From: Arhodomonas aquaeolei DSM 8974
GTDB taxonomy: Bacteria; Pseudomonadota; Gammaproteobacteria; Nitrococcales; Nitrococcaceae
Direction of reading: 5' to 3'
Assembly (NCBI RefSeq): GCF_000374645.1
Contig: NZ_KB894801.1
Coordinates: 310,001 to 374,000, forward strand
Length of the DNA stretch: 64,000 nt
The notes beneath the pieces are model-generated. The model saw only the letters and a list, made by a program, of their open reading frames with translations. It did no database searches and was not told the DNA's origin. The translations under genes were made by a program, and so were the position numbers. Positions 8,666-16,465 of this stretch are shown here, piece after piece. Each line of letters begins with the position of its first letter. Position 1 is the stretch's first letter.

Positions 8666-8697
8666 CCCCGATCCGGCCGTGGCACGGCGGATCGGGG
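8666..8697 (+). terminator. Long GC-rich stem-loop after the M24 gene
   Basis: A perfect 10-bp stem (CCCCGATCCG with CGGATCGGGG) encloses a further 4-bp stem (CCGT with ACGG) around a GGC loop, with one bulged G. It starts 37 bases after the M24 stop and ends 32 bases before the next ATG. No U-tract follows, so it may be a weak terminator, an mRNA-stabilising hairpin or a leader element of the regulator gene. Confidence 0.5.
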
Positions 8698-8729
8698 CGC
8701 TCCCTCGCCGAGACAGGCCGGAACCCACC

Positions 8730-9743
8730 ATGAACGCGACCGACACGGAGACCGCCGAACCGCAGGACGCGGGCGCACCGGCCCCGCGCCAGATGGGCTT
8801 TCTGCTGCTGCCGCAGTTCTCGATGATCTCACTCGCCGCAGCGATCGACCCGTTGCGCATGGCCAACCGCCTCTCCGGGCGGCACCTCTACGAATGGCCG
8901 CTGTACTGCCCGGGTGACGCCCCGGTGACGGCGAGCAACGGGATGCTCTTCCGCCCCACGCGGCGATTCGGTGACGGCGAGGGCCTGTCCGCGCTGTTCG
9001 TGGTCGCCGGCTACGACGCCGCCGCGGTGGAGAGCCCCGACATCACCCAGTGGCTGCGCCAGCTCGCCCGTGCCGGCATCACCCTGGGCGCGACCTCCAC
9101 CGGCACCCTGCTGCTCGCCCGGGCCGGACTGCTGCAGGACCGCCGGTGCACCATCCACTGGGAGAACGCCGACAGCCTGCGCGAGGAATTCCCGCGGCTG
9201 CACGTCACCAACGAGCTCTACGAGGCCGACGAGGGCGTGCTCACCTGCTCCGGCGGGGTCGCCGGCCTGGACATGATGCTCGAGCTCATTGCCCGGGACC
9301 ATGGCGAGGCGCTCGCCAATGCGGTCGCCGAGCAGGCCATCCACCCGAGCATCCGCCCCGCCCACGCCGCCCAGCGCATGTCTCTGGAGGCCAAACACCG
9401 GATCCGCCATCCGCGGCTGCTGCGCGCCGTGGAGATCATGCGCGCCCACCTGGACGAGCAGCTCCCCGCCCGGGAAATCGCCGAAAGCGCGGGCATCTCA
9501 CCGCGCCAGCTCGAGCGGCTGTTCCGCCGCCACTTCGACCGGACGCCGCGGCAGTTCTACCTGGAGCTGCGCCTCGACCGGGCCCACGACCTGCTACGCC
9601 AGTCGACGCTGAGCATCCTCGAGATCGCCTCCGCCTGCGGGTTCTCGTCCTCGTCCCACTTCGCGCGCTGCTACCGCCGGCGCTTCGGACGCTCCCCCGG
9701 CGCCACCCGGAGCGGACGCGGGGACGGCGCCGTCGCGCGCTGA
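8730..9743 (+). CDS. GlxA-family AraC-type regulator (GbdR/CdhR-like)
   Basis: Transcription factor of 337 residues. The N-terminal ~190 residues form a DJ-1/PfpI-like amidotransferase-fold ligand domain (MGFLLLPQFSMISLAAAIDP, then GATSTGTLLLARAGLL). The C-terminal ~100 residues carry two AraC helix-turn-helix units (AREIAESAGISPRQLERLF and ILEIASACGFSSSSHFARCY). The group contains GbdR, CdhR and SouR, activators of glycine betaine, carnitine and sarcosine catabolism, which supports a betaine-like compound as the theme of this locus. ATG 8730 is the first start compatible with the domain. A second paralogue lies at the window end. Confidence 0.87.
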   Translation: MNATDTETAEPQDAGAPAPRQMGFLLLPQFSMISLAAAIDPLRMANRLSGRHLYEWPLYCPGDAPVTASNGMLFRPTRRFGDGEGLSALFVVAGYDAAAVESPDITQWLRQLARAGITLGATSTGTLLLARAGLLQDRRCTIHWENADSLREEFPRLHVTNELYEADEGVLTCSGGVAGLDMMLELIARDHGEALANAVAEQAIHPSIRPAHAAQRMSLEAKHRIRHPRLLRAVEIMRAHLDEQLPAREIAESAGISPRQLERLFRRHFDRTPRQFYLELRLDRAHDLLRQSTLSILEIASACGFSSSSHFARCYRRRFGRSPGATRSGRGDGAVAR

Positions 9744-9748
9744 CCGCC

Positions 9749-10699
9749 TCAGGTCATGCCGAGGGACACGTACACCGCGTAGCCGGCAAGCAGCAACGCC
9801 CCTTCCCAGCGGGCGAGCCCGAGCCGGGTGGCGAGAAAGGCGACCACCGCCACGGCAGCGGCGATCATCACCCACTGGTCCACCGCAAGGATCCGGGGTG
9901 CCGCCGACAGCGGATGGATCAGCGCGGTAACGCCCAGGATCCCCAGCAGGTTGAACAGGTTGCTGCCGAGGATATTGCCCACGGCCACATCCGCCTGTCC
10001 GCGGAGCGTGGCGAGCAGGGAGACGGCGAACTCCGGCAGCGAGGTCCCCACCGCCACGACCGTCAGGCCGATTACCGCCTCGGGGACGTCGAGCGCCCGG
10101 GCCAACGCGATCGCCGAGATCACCAGCAGCCGCGCCCCGCCCACGAGCAGCGCAAGCCCGCCGATCAGGGCAACGAGCGCCCGCCCCCGTCCTCCACGCA
10201 GCGCCGGAACCGACGCGGCCTCGTCACGGTGCACCGCCGCCGAGGCGGCACCGTGGTAGGTCTCGGCCACGTAGGCCCAGGCCAGGTAACCCAGGAGCGC
10301 CAGGACCAGCACGGCACCGTCACCCCGCCCGATACCACCACCGAGCAACAGTACCGGCAACGCGAGGCTCGCGGCGAGCATGCCAACGCCGTCGCGCCAC
10401 AGGGCGCGGCGGGACGTCGCGAGTGGCGCGAGTAGCGCGCATATGCCGAGGATCAGCAGGACGTTGGCGATGTTGCTGCCCACCACGTTGGCGAGCGCGA
10501 TGTCGGGGCGGGCCTGGAGGGCGGCATCCAGGGAGACGGTGAACTCGGGCGCGGAGGTTCCGAAGCCGACGATCACCAGCCCGGCGAGCAACGGCGAAAC
10601 CCCGGTGCGGCGGGCCAGCGCGAGCGCGCCACGCACGACGAACTCGCCGCCCAGTGCCAGCAGCACGATCCCCCCGATGATCCCCAGCAGCGCAGTCAT
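9749..10699 (-). CDS. Calcium/sodium antiporter (CaCA family, YrbG-like)
   Basis: Inner-membrane cation exchanger of 316 residues, built from two inverted repeats of about five helices. The alpha-repeat motifs are GFGTSAPEFTVSLDAAL in the first half and VGTSLPEFAVSLLATL in the second; the acidic residue in each APEF/LPEF coordinates the ion. The start is set at 10699 (MTALLGIIGG) because the upstream in-frame extension is not hydrophobic and unlike the family. It converges with the GlxA regulator five bases away. It is likely a housekeeping or salt-tolerance gene. Confidence 0.93.
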   Translation of the reverse strand: MTALLGIIGGIVLLALGGEFVVRGALALARRTGVSPLLAGLVIVGFGTSAPEFTVSLDAALQARPDIALANVVGSNIANVLLILGICALLAPLATSRRALWRDGVGMLAASLALPVLLLGGGIGRGDGAVLVLALLGYLAWAYVAETYHGAASAAVHRDEAASVPALRGGRGRALVALIGGLALLVGGARLLVISAIALARALDVPEAVIGLTVVAVGTSLPEFAVSLLATLRGQADVAVGNILGSNLFNLLGILGVTALIHPLSAAPRILAVDQWVMIAAAVAVVAFLATRLGLARWEGALLLAGYAVYVSLGMT

Positions 10700-10771
10700 G
10701 CCCCCGGCCCCGTGGCAGCGATCGCCCCCCGGATTACCGCAGAAGCCGTGGCCGCGGGCAAGTACGGACAC

Positions 10772-11221
10772 TCAGCGCGAAGAGGTATCGGGACCCCCGC
10801 CGCGTTCGAACTGCGCGGCATAGCAGACCGGCGAGGCGGGCTCGTCCGGCGCGTACCAGGCCGCGAACTCCTCGGCGAGCACCTCCGCAAGCGCGACCGC
10901 CTGGTTGTGCTCCCGGTCACGGGCCGAGAACACGAGCGTGATCCGACCGGCCGCACAGCGCTCCACCAGGGCCCGCAACGCCTCCGGCGCGTTCCCGAGC
11001 TCTGCACGGTAGCGCTCGCGAAAGCCGGGCCAGCGCTCGGGATCGTGGCCGAACCAGCGCCGCAGGTCCGTGGAGGGGGCAAGATCGCGCGCCCACTCGT
11101 CCAGCGCGAGATCGGCCCGGCGTATCCCGCGAGGCCAGACCCGGTCGACGAGCACCCGGTAGCCGTCGTCGTCGGCCACCGGGTCATGGGCACGCTTGAG
11201 GCGTATGTCCGGTGCCGTCAC
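10772..11221 (-). CDS. DUF488 family protein
   Basis: Cytoplasmic protein of 149 residues with the DUF488 signature: DGYRVLVDRVWPRGIRR near the N terminus, then DEWARDLAPSTDLRRWFGHDP and ITLVFSARDREHNQAVAL. The biochemical role of this widespread family is not established. It starts with GTG overlapping the stop of the membrane protein gene upstream (GTGA), so the two are translated as a pair. Confidence 0.9.
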   Translation of the reverse strand: MTAPDIRLKRAHDPVADDDGYRVLVDRVWPRGIRRADLALDEWARDLAPSTDLRRWFGHDPERWPGFRERYRAELGNAPEALRALVERCAAGRITLVFSARDREHNQAVALAEVLAEEFAAWYAPDEPASPVCYAAQFERGGGPDTSSR

Positions 11222-11532
11222 CGCGGCCCCAGGGCAAGGAAGAAAACGACCAGCACCGTGTTCAGCGCCCAGGCGGCGGTGAGCAGCCGGGCCATGTCGC
11301 CCCAGCGGGCGTTGCGCACGTTATCCGCGCTGGCCCACACGGCGGCGATGATCCAGCCCGTGTAGACCAGCAGCACGGCGTAGGCGACGGCGAGGGCCCC
11401 GCCCGGCGCGCCGCCCGTGAGCATCAGCAGGGTGATGGCCCAGAGCACGTTGCTCGGGATCACCCCGTAGAGCCAGAACACGCGCCACAGCGGCGAGTGC
11501 CCGGGGAACAGGCGAGTGGCGGTAAGGCGCAT
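11218..11532 (-). CDS. Small membrane protein, function unknown
   Basis: A 104-residue protein with three hydrophobic helices (around VFWLYGVIPSNVLWAITLL, AVAYAVLLVYTGWIIAAVW and LLTAAWALNTVLVVFFLAL), so an inner-membrane protein. It was not recognised as a named family. A GGGAGGGAG ribosome site precedes the ATG. The stop overlaps the start of the DUF488 gene. A palindromic AT-rich element lies 28 bases upstream of its start. Confidence 0.75.
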   Translation of the reverse strand: MRLTATRLFPGHSPLWRVFWLYGVIPSNVLWAITLLMLTGGAPGGALAVAYAVLLVYTGWIIAAVWASADNVRNARWGDMARLLTAAWALNTVLVVFFLALGPR

Positions 11533-11559
11533 GGGTTCTCCCTCCCGGCAGACATCCGT

Positions 11560-11582
11560 TATATTCCAGTATCTGAAATATA
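11560..11582. promoter_or_regulatory. AT-rich imperfect palindrome upstream of the small membrane protein gene
   Basis: TATATTCCAG and CTGAAATATA flank TAT, giving ten-base arms with one mismatch in a locally AT-rich stretch between the TRAP dctM stop and the small-protein ATG. It may be an operator overlapping a promoter for the membrane-protein/DUF488 pair, with -10-like TATATT or TATAAC on the minus strand, or a hairpin ending the dctM transcript. Confidence 0.4.
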
Positions 11583-11613
11583 GTTTACTACCGGACCATC
11601 CACAACCGGCTGT

Positions 11614-12873
11614 TCAGCCAGACAGCCCCAGCAGGACAGGTCCATAGACCACCAGCAGCAGGACCCCGAGCAGCACCGCCAGGTACGGCACCACCGCCCG
11701 CGCGATGCGCTCCAGCGGCTGGTCCGTGATCGAGGACGCCACGTACAGATTGATCGCCACCGGTGGTGTGATCATCCCGATGCCCAGCCCCATGACCATG
11801 ATCACCCCGAAGTGGATGAGATCGACGTTCATCGCCTTGACCAGCGGCAGCAGTACCGGCGTGAGGATGATCAGCGCGCTCGCGGTCTCCACGAACACGC
11901 CGGTGACCAGGATCACCGCCGTGATCAGCAGCAGGATCACCATCGGCTCGGAGGAGATCCCGAGTACCCACTGCGCCACCTGCGTGGGGATATTCCAGTT
12001 CGCAAGCGTCCAGCTCAGCACCGCCGAGGTGGCGATCACGAACATGATCACCCCGGTGGTGAGCACCGAGCGGATCATCAGCGCGTAGATCTCGCGCAGC
12101 GTGAGGTCGCGGTAGACGAACAGCGAGACCAGCAGCGCATAGTTCACCGCCACCACCGCCGCCTCGCTGGGCGTGAACACGCCCGAGAAGATCCCGCCGA
12201 GGATGATTACCGGCGTGAGCAGCCCCCAGAAGGCGTCGCGGAAGGTACGCAGGATGTGACCCAGCGACAGCGCGCTGCCCCGCGGATAGTTGCGGTCGTA
12301 GGCCTGGGCCAGCGCGATCGCCATGAGACCGAGCCCCATGATGATGCCGGGGATGAAACCGTTGAGGAACAGCCGCGCCACCGACTGGTCGGCGAGCACG
12401 GCGTAGATGATCATCGGCACCGACGGCGGGATCACCACGCCGATGGTGCCGCTCGCCGCGATCAGGCTCGCCGCCGGGGCCTCCTCGTAGCCCTTGCGCT
12501 TGAGCTCCGGGATCAGGGTCGAGCCCACGGCCGCGGTGGTGGCCGCCCCCGAGCCGGAGATCGCGGCGAAGAACATCCCCGCGAGCACCGAGACGATGGA
12601 CAGCCCGCCCTTCACGAAGCCGAACAGGGCATCGGCGAAATCGACCAGCTTGCGGCTGACCATGCCCGAGGCCATGAGGTCGCCGGCGAGGATGAAGAAC
12701 GGCACCGCGATCAGCGCAAACGAGTCGGTGCCCGCGAACATCCGCTGCACCACGACCATCAGCGGGACGCCGTCGGCGGTGAGCGCGACCACCGCCCCGA
12801 GACCGATGGCCACCGCCACCGGGACACCGAGCACGAGCAGCCCGAAGAAGGCGATGAACAGCAGCGCCCCCAT
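11614..12873 (-). CDS. dctM: TRAP transporter large permease (DctM)
   Basis: Large membrane subunit of a tripartite sodium-driven importer, 419 residues with about 12 hydrophobic segments. The N terminus (MGALLFIAFFGLLVLGVPVA) and the segments SGSGAATTAAVGSTLIPELK and ASGTIGVVIPPSVPMIIYA are DctM hallmarks. The ATG overlaps the DctQ stop by one base. With dctQ and dctP it forms a complete dctPQM set transcribed leftward. The substrate is probably a carboxylate, but the motifs do not identify it. Confidence 0.94.
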   Translation of the reverse strand: MGALLFIAFFGLLVLGVPVAVAIGLGAVVALTADGVPLMVVVQRMFAGTDSFALIAVPFFILAGDLMASGMVSRKLVDFADALFGFVKGGLSIVSVLAGMFFAAISGSGAATTAAVGSTLIPELKRKGYEEAPAASLIAASGTIGVVIPPSVPMIIYAVLADQSVARLFLNGFIPGIIMGLGLMAIALAQAYDRNYPRGSALSLGHILRTFRDAFWGLLTPVIILGGIFSGVFTPSEAAVVAVNYALLVSLFVYRDLTLREIYALMIRSVLTTGVIMFVIATSAVLSWTLANWNIPTQVAQWVLGISSEPMVILLLITAVILVTGVFVETASALIILTPVLLPLVKAMNVDLIHFGVIMVMGLGIGMITPPVAINLYVASSITDQPLERIARAVVPYLAVLLGVLLLVVYGPVLLGLSG

Positions 12874-13380
12874 CAGCCCGCTCCCACGGTATCGCTGCCG
12901 CTCTCATCCCGGCCGAACAGCGTCTCGACGAGGTCCACCGCCGCGTACAGCCCCATCACCACCGCGGAACCGGGGATGACGGCGTACACCCAGGGCATGG
13001 GGATGCGCAGGGAGGCGGAGACCTGAAAGCTCTGCAGCTCCATGTACCGCCACCCGGCCACGACCACCACCGCGAAGAACGTCACCGACGCCGCGTGGGC
13101 GAACGCCCGGGCGCACCGCGCCAGGGTTCGCGGCAGCCGGTCCACCAGGACCGTGACGGCGATGTGGCGCCCCCGCTGGTAGGCAAGCGTGGCCCCCAGG
13201 AACGTGGTCCACACGAGCAGGTAACGCGCCAGCTCCTCCGACCAGCTGATCGCGTCGAAGGCGACACGGAAGACGATCTGGAGGGTGGTGACCACGATCA
13301 TGCCGGCCAGGGCCAGGAAGGCGGCCGGGCGGATCACGGCGTCCAGGCCGCGCTCGACGGCCTGCAGAAGGGACAGCATG
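12873..13380 (-). CDS. dctQ: TRAP transporter small permease (DctQ)
   Basis: Small four-helix membrane subunit, about 169 residues. Typical elements are IVFRVAFDAISWSEELARYLLVW, where the SEELARYL stretch is diagnostic, followed by FLGATLAYQRGRHIAVTVL. ATG 13380 is preferred over GTG 13391 because a GGAGAGG ribosome site lies directly between them. It sits between the binding-protein and large-permease genes. Confidence 0.92.
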
Positions 13381-13436
13381 GACCTCTCCACGGCGGACCG
13401 GGCGCTCGGCCCGGCCCGCCCGGCAACGCGGTGGGC

Positions 13437-14441
13437 TTACTGGAGCTGCTCGCGGATGCGATCGAGATACGAGCCGAAGCGCTCGCCGTACTTCTCGTAG
13501 ACCGGCTGCACGGCCTCCTGGAAGGCGGCGACGTCGGGCTCCATGACGATCTCCATGCCGTTGTCGCGCAGCGTCTGCAGCTGCTCGGCCTGCATCTCCG
13601 CGTTCATCCTGCGCTCATACTCGGCGGCCTCCTGGGCGGAGCGCTGGAGGACGTCCCGGGCCTCGGCCGGCAGGCGGTTCCAGACGTTCAGGCTCATCAC
13701 GAACAGCGCCGGTGCGTAGGTGTGGCGCGTCATCGACATGTACTTCTGGGTCTCGTAGAGCTTGAACGACTCGACCACGTTGACCGGGTTCTCCTGGCCA
13801 TCGATGGTGCCCTGCTGCATCGCCGTCAGCGCCTCGGTCCAGGCCATGGGCACGGCGTTGGCGCCGAGCGCGCGGAAGGTGTCGATGTAGACCGGGTTCT
13901 CCATGACCCGGATCTTCAGGCCCTCGACGTCCGCGGGCGTATGCACCGGGTGCACGCTGTTGGTGAGGTTGCGGAAACCGCGCTCGGCATAGGCGAGGCC
14001 CTTGAGGTTGACGCGCTCGAGCTCGTCGAGCAGATCCTGCCCCACCGGACCGTCCAGCACCTCGTAGGCCGCCTCGCGGGAGGGGAAGAGGAACGGCAGC
14101 TCGAACACGGCGATCTCCTCGACGAAGTTCGCCACCGGGCCGTTGGTGATCACGCCCATGTCCACGGTGCCCATCTGCATGCCCTCGAGCAGCGTGCGCT
14201 CGTCGCCGAGCTGGGCATTGGGATAGATCTCGATGGTCACGGCCCCGTCGGTGCGCTCGTCGACCAGCTTCGCGAACCGCTCGGCAGCGAGATGGAAGCC
14301 GTCCTCCTTGTTGACCACGTGAGCCAGTTTCAGGGTCACCGGTTCCATGTCCGCGAGCCCGTCCTGGGCCTGGACGGTACCTGCCACCAGGCCGGCGGTC
14401 AGGATCGCAGTGGAAAACAGCTGTTTGATCGACGGGATCAT
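13437..14441 (-). CDS. dctP: TRAP transporter periplasmic binding protein (DctP)
   Basis: Extracytoplasmic solute receptor of 334 residues with a Sec signal peptide (MIPSIKQLFSTAILTAGLVA, cleavage near VQAQ). The mature protein has the DctP pattern LKLAHVVNKEDGFHLAAERF. The segment GLKIRVMENPVYIDTFRALGANAVPM carries the conserved Arg that salt-bridges the substrate carboxylate. A strong GGGAGGG ribosome site precedes the ATG. First gene of dctPQM; the 146 bases upstream include an AT-rich stretch suited to a promoter. Confidence 0.93.
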   Translation of the reverse strand: MIPSIKQLFSTAILTAGLVAGTVQAQDGLADMEPVTLKLAHVVNKEDGFHLAAERFAKLVDERTDGAVTIEIYPNAQLGDERTLLEGMQMGTVDMGVITNGPVANFVEEIAVFELPFLFPSREAAYEVLDGPVGQDLLDELERVNLKGLAYAERGFRNLTNSVHPVHTPADVEGLKIRVMENPVYIDTFRALGANAVPMAWTEALTAMQQGTIDGQENPVNVVESFKLYETQKYMSMTRHTYAPALFVMSLNVWNRLPAEARDVLQRSAQEAAEYERRMNAEMQAEQLQTLRDNGMEIVMEPDVAAFQEAVQPVYEKYGERFGSYLDRIREQLQ

Positions 14442-14587
14442 GTGCCCTCCCGGGGATTGTTTTGACTAGTGATTATTGGGAAGCGATTTACATTAGGGGA
14501 GCCGTCCCACGCGGTCAATTCGTCCGCGCGACGGCGACGGAACGCCCGGGCCGCATGGCGCGAACCGGGTGCGGCCGCCGCACCGCC

Positions 14588-15256
14588 CTACTCGACGATC
14601 AGGGTCTTGGCGAAATACCAGTCGGTGACGGTGTACCCGCTGTCGGCGAGGCGCTCCCCCGCCGCCTCCGAGGTTCGCGGCGGCGGGACGATCACCGGCT
14701 CGCCGGGCTGCCAGTCGGCCGGCGTGGCGACGCCGTGGCGGTCCGAGGTCTGCAACGCCTGGAGCAGGCGCAGGATCTCGTCGATGGAGCGGCCGTTGGG
14801 CATGGGGTAATAGTGCATGGAGCGCAGCACGCCGTCCGGATCGATGACGAACGTCGCCCGGACCGCCGAACGGTCCGACGCCCCGTCGTGGATCATGCCG
14901 TAGGCCCGCGCCACTTCCATCCTGGCATCCGCGATGATGGGGAAGCGCACCGCCACGCCGAATTTCTCCCGGATGGACTGCATCCACGCAATGTGGGCGA
15001 ACTCGCTGTCCACGGACAGGCCCAGCAGGTCCGCACCCAGCGCGTCGAACCGGTCCTGGGCCCGCGCGAACGCCAGGAATTCGCTGGTACACACCGGGGT
15101 GAAATCGGCCGAGTGGGAGAACAGCACGAGCCAGCGCCCCCGATAGTCGGCCAGCGAGCGCTCGCCGGCCGTGGTATCCGCCCGGAAATCGGGGGCCGGC
15201 TCGTTGAGCCGTGGCGGGACACCCGGCTGCCCGCGGACCTGCTCATCCACCATCAT
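14588..15256 (-). CDS. 1-Cys peroxiredoxin (Prx6-like)
   Basis: Thiol peroxidase of about 222 residues. The peroxidatic Cys is C56 in SADFTPVCTSEF, and it is the only Cys in the protein, so no resolving Cys is present; an external thiol must recycle it. The long C-terminal arm (from about residue 150) is typical of the Prx6 group, which is larger than AhpC. Two adjacent ATGs at 15256 and 15253 follow a GGGGAGGA site and either may be used. It is probably a stand-alone oxidative-stress gene. Confidence 0.92.
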   Translation of the reverse strand: MMVDEQVRGQPGVPPRLNEPAPDFRADTTAGERSLADYRGRWLVLFSHSADFTPVCTSEFLAFARAQDRFDALGADLLGLSVDSEFAHIAWMQSIREKFGVAVRFPIIADARMEVARAYGMIHDGASDRSAVRATFVIDPDGVLRSMHYYPMPNGRSIDEILRLLQALQTSDRHGVATPADWQPGEPVIVPPPRTSEAAGERLADSGYTVTDWYFAKTLIVE

Positions 15257-15442
15257 CCGTCCTCCCCTGATGGAAACGGCGATCATGTCGTGCACCATCG
15301 GCCAACGGCGGGGCGCACACCGTCCGAACCGACACCCCCACGGGCGATGATCGGTGTCACGCAGCCCGTTACGCCGGACGCTTCCTGGCAGGCCGCTCCC
15401 GTCCCTAATTAGCGGATGACCGACCGCGGTGCAATCCCCCTG

Positions 15443-15979
15443 TCATCCCGGCGCGAACGCCGCCGCGAGCTCGTCGAGCCAGCCGAGCAGCCCCTCGGCG
15501 GTGACGATGCCCCGTCGCAACGCCAGATGCTGCAGCCGGTAACGGCGCGGCAGAGACGCCGGATCACTGAAGTACGCGGCCTCGATCCCCCGATAGACGG
15601 CGAGCCGGTCCCGCCAGAAGGCCCGCCGCCGGTCGATCTCCCCGAGCATGGCGGCATCGTCAAGCAGCTCGCCGGCGAAGAGCTTCACCAGGAAGGGGTC
15701 CCGTACCGTTGGCGGTGCATGGGGCTCGGCGAGCCACTCCCGCAGTGCGGCCTCGCCGGCCGGGGTGACCCGGTAGCGCTTGGCGTCCGGCCGGTCGTCG
15801 TGGGGCAGCGGCTCCATGGCGAGGGACCCGGCCTCGTGGAGCCGTGCCAGCTCCCGGTAGATCTGCTGATGGCTCGCCGGCCACACGTGCCCGAGCCGTT
15901 CGCGAAAGGTGCGCGTCAGTTCGTAACCCGTGGCCGGGCACTCCTGAAGGGCGGTCAGCAGGGCGAAACGCAGTGCCAT
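15443..15979 (-). CDS. PadR-family transcriptional regulator
   Basis: Repressor of 178 residues. The N-terminal winged helix (ALRFALLTALQECPATGYEL to QQIYRELARLHEAGSL) is the PadR domain. The C-terminal part (PFLVKLFAGELLDDAAMLGE onward) is the Vir_act-type helical dimerisation and ligand region. It is divergent from the DUF2306 gene across 83 bases that hold two palindromes, so it most likely represses itself and that gene. Confidence 0.9.
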   Translation of the reverse strand: MALRFALLTALQECPATGYELTRTFRERLGHVWPASHQQIYRELARLHEAGSLAMEPLPHDDRPDAKRYRVTPAGEAALREWLAEPHAPPTVRDPFLVKLFAGELLDDAAMLGEIDRRRAFWRDRLAVYRGIEAAYFSDPASLPRRYRLQHLALRRGIVTAEGLLGWLDELAAAFAPG

Positions 15980-15992
15980 TCGTCATCCCTTG

Positions 15993-16010
15993 TATGCATC
16001 CGATTGCATA
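15993..16010. promoter_or_regulatory. Probable PadR operator 1
   Basis: Perfect inverted repeat TATGCA, six bases, TGCATA, 13 bases upstream of the padR start. PadR proteins bind TATGCAT-like dyads, so this fits autoregulation. The match is by eye only. Confidence 0.6.
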
Positions 16011-16034
16011 TCTTTCGGTCCGGTGCCAGCATTA

Positions 16035-16048
16035 TGCAACACGTTGCA
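16035..16048. promoter_or_regulatory. Probable PadR operator 2
   Basis: Perfect inverted repeat TGCAAC, two bases, GTTGCA, 14 bases upstream of the DUF2306 ATG. It shares the TGCA core with operator 1 and would cover the start region of the divergent membrane gene, consistent with repression of both genes by PadR. Confidence 0.5.
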
Positions 16049-16062
16049 CCCGGGCCCGACAC

Positions 16063-16461
16063 ATGCACCTCCAGCCGCTGCTCGCCGCCCCTGCCGTAAT
16101 CCAGGTACACGTCGCCGCCGCCGTGCTCGCGCTGGCGCTGGGTATCGCGCAGTTCACGCTACGCCGCGGCGGCACCCGTCACCGCCGCGTCGGCCGGATC
16201 TGGGTCGCACTCATGGCGGTCACGGCGATCAGCTCGCTGTTCATCCACGAGCTGCGGGTCTGGGGGGACTGGAGCCCGATCCACGTCCTGTCGCTGGTCA
16301 CCCTGGCAACCCTCGTTCAGGCGGTACGGGCCGTGCGCGCCGGGCATGTCCGGGCGCACCGCGCGGCAATGGTGTCGCTGTTCGCCTTCGCGCTGATCGG
16401 GGCCGGTGCGTTCACCCTGGTCCCCGGGCGGCTGCTCCACGCCGTGTTCATCGCCGGCTGA
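16063..16461 (+). CDS. DUF2306 membrane protein
   Basis: Four-helix inner-membrane protein of 132 residues. It has the DUF2306 features of an early His in VIQVHVAAAVLALALGIAQF, the RRVGRIWVALMAVTAI turn, and a later RAHRAAMVSLFAFALIGAG. The function of the family is unknown. ATG 16063 fits the family N terminus; a longer frame upstream overlaps padR and is not used. It is divergent from padR with probable operators between, suggesting induction by a compound sensed by PadR. Confidence 0.82.
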   Translation: MHLQPLLAAPAVIQVHVAAAVLALALGIAQFTLRRGGTRHRRVGRIWVALMAVTAISSLFIHELRVWGDWSPIHVLSLVTLATLVQAVRAVRAGHVRAHRAAMVSLFAFALIGAGAFTLVPGRLLHAVFIAG

Positions 16462-16465
16462 GCGG

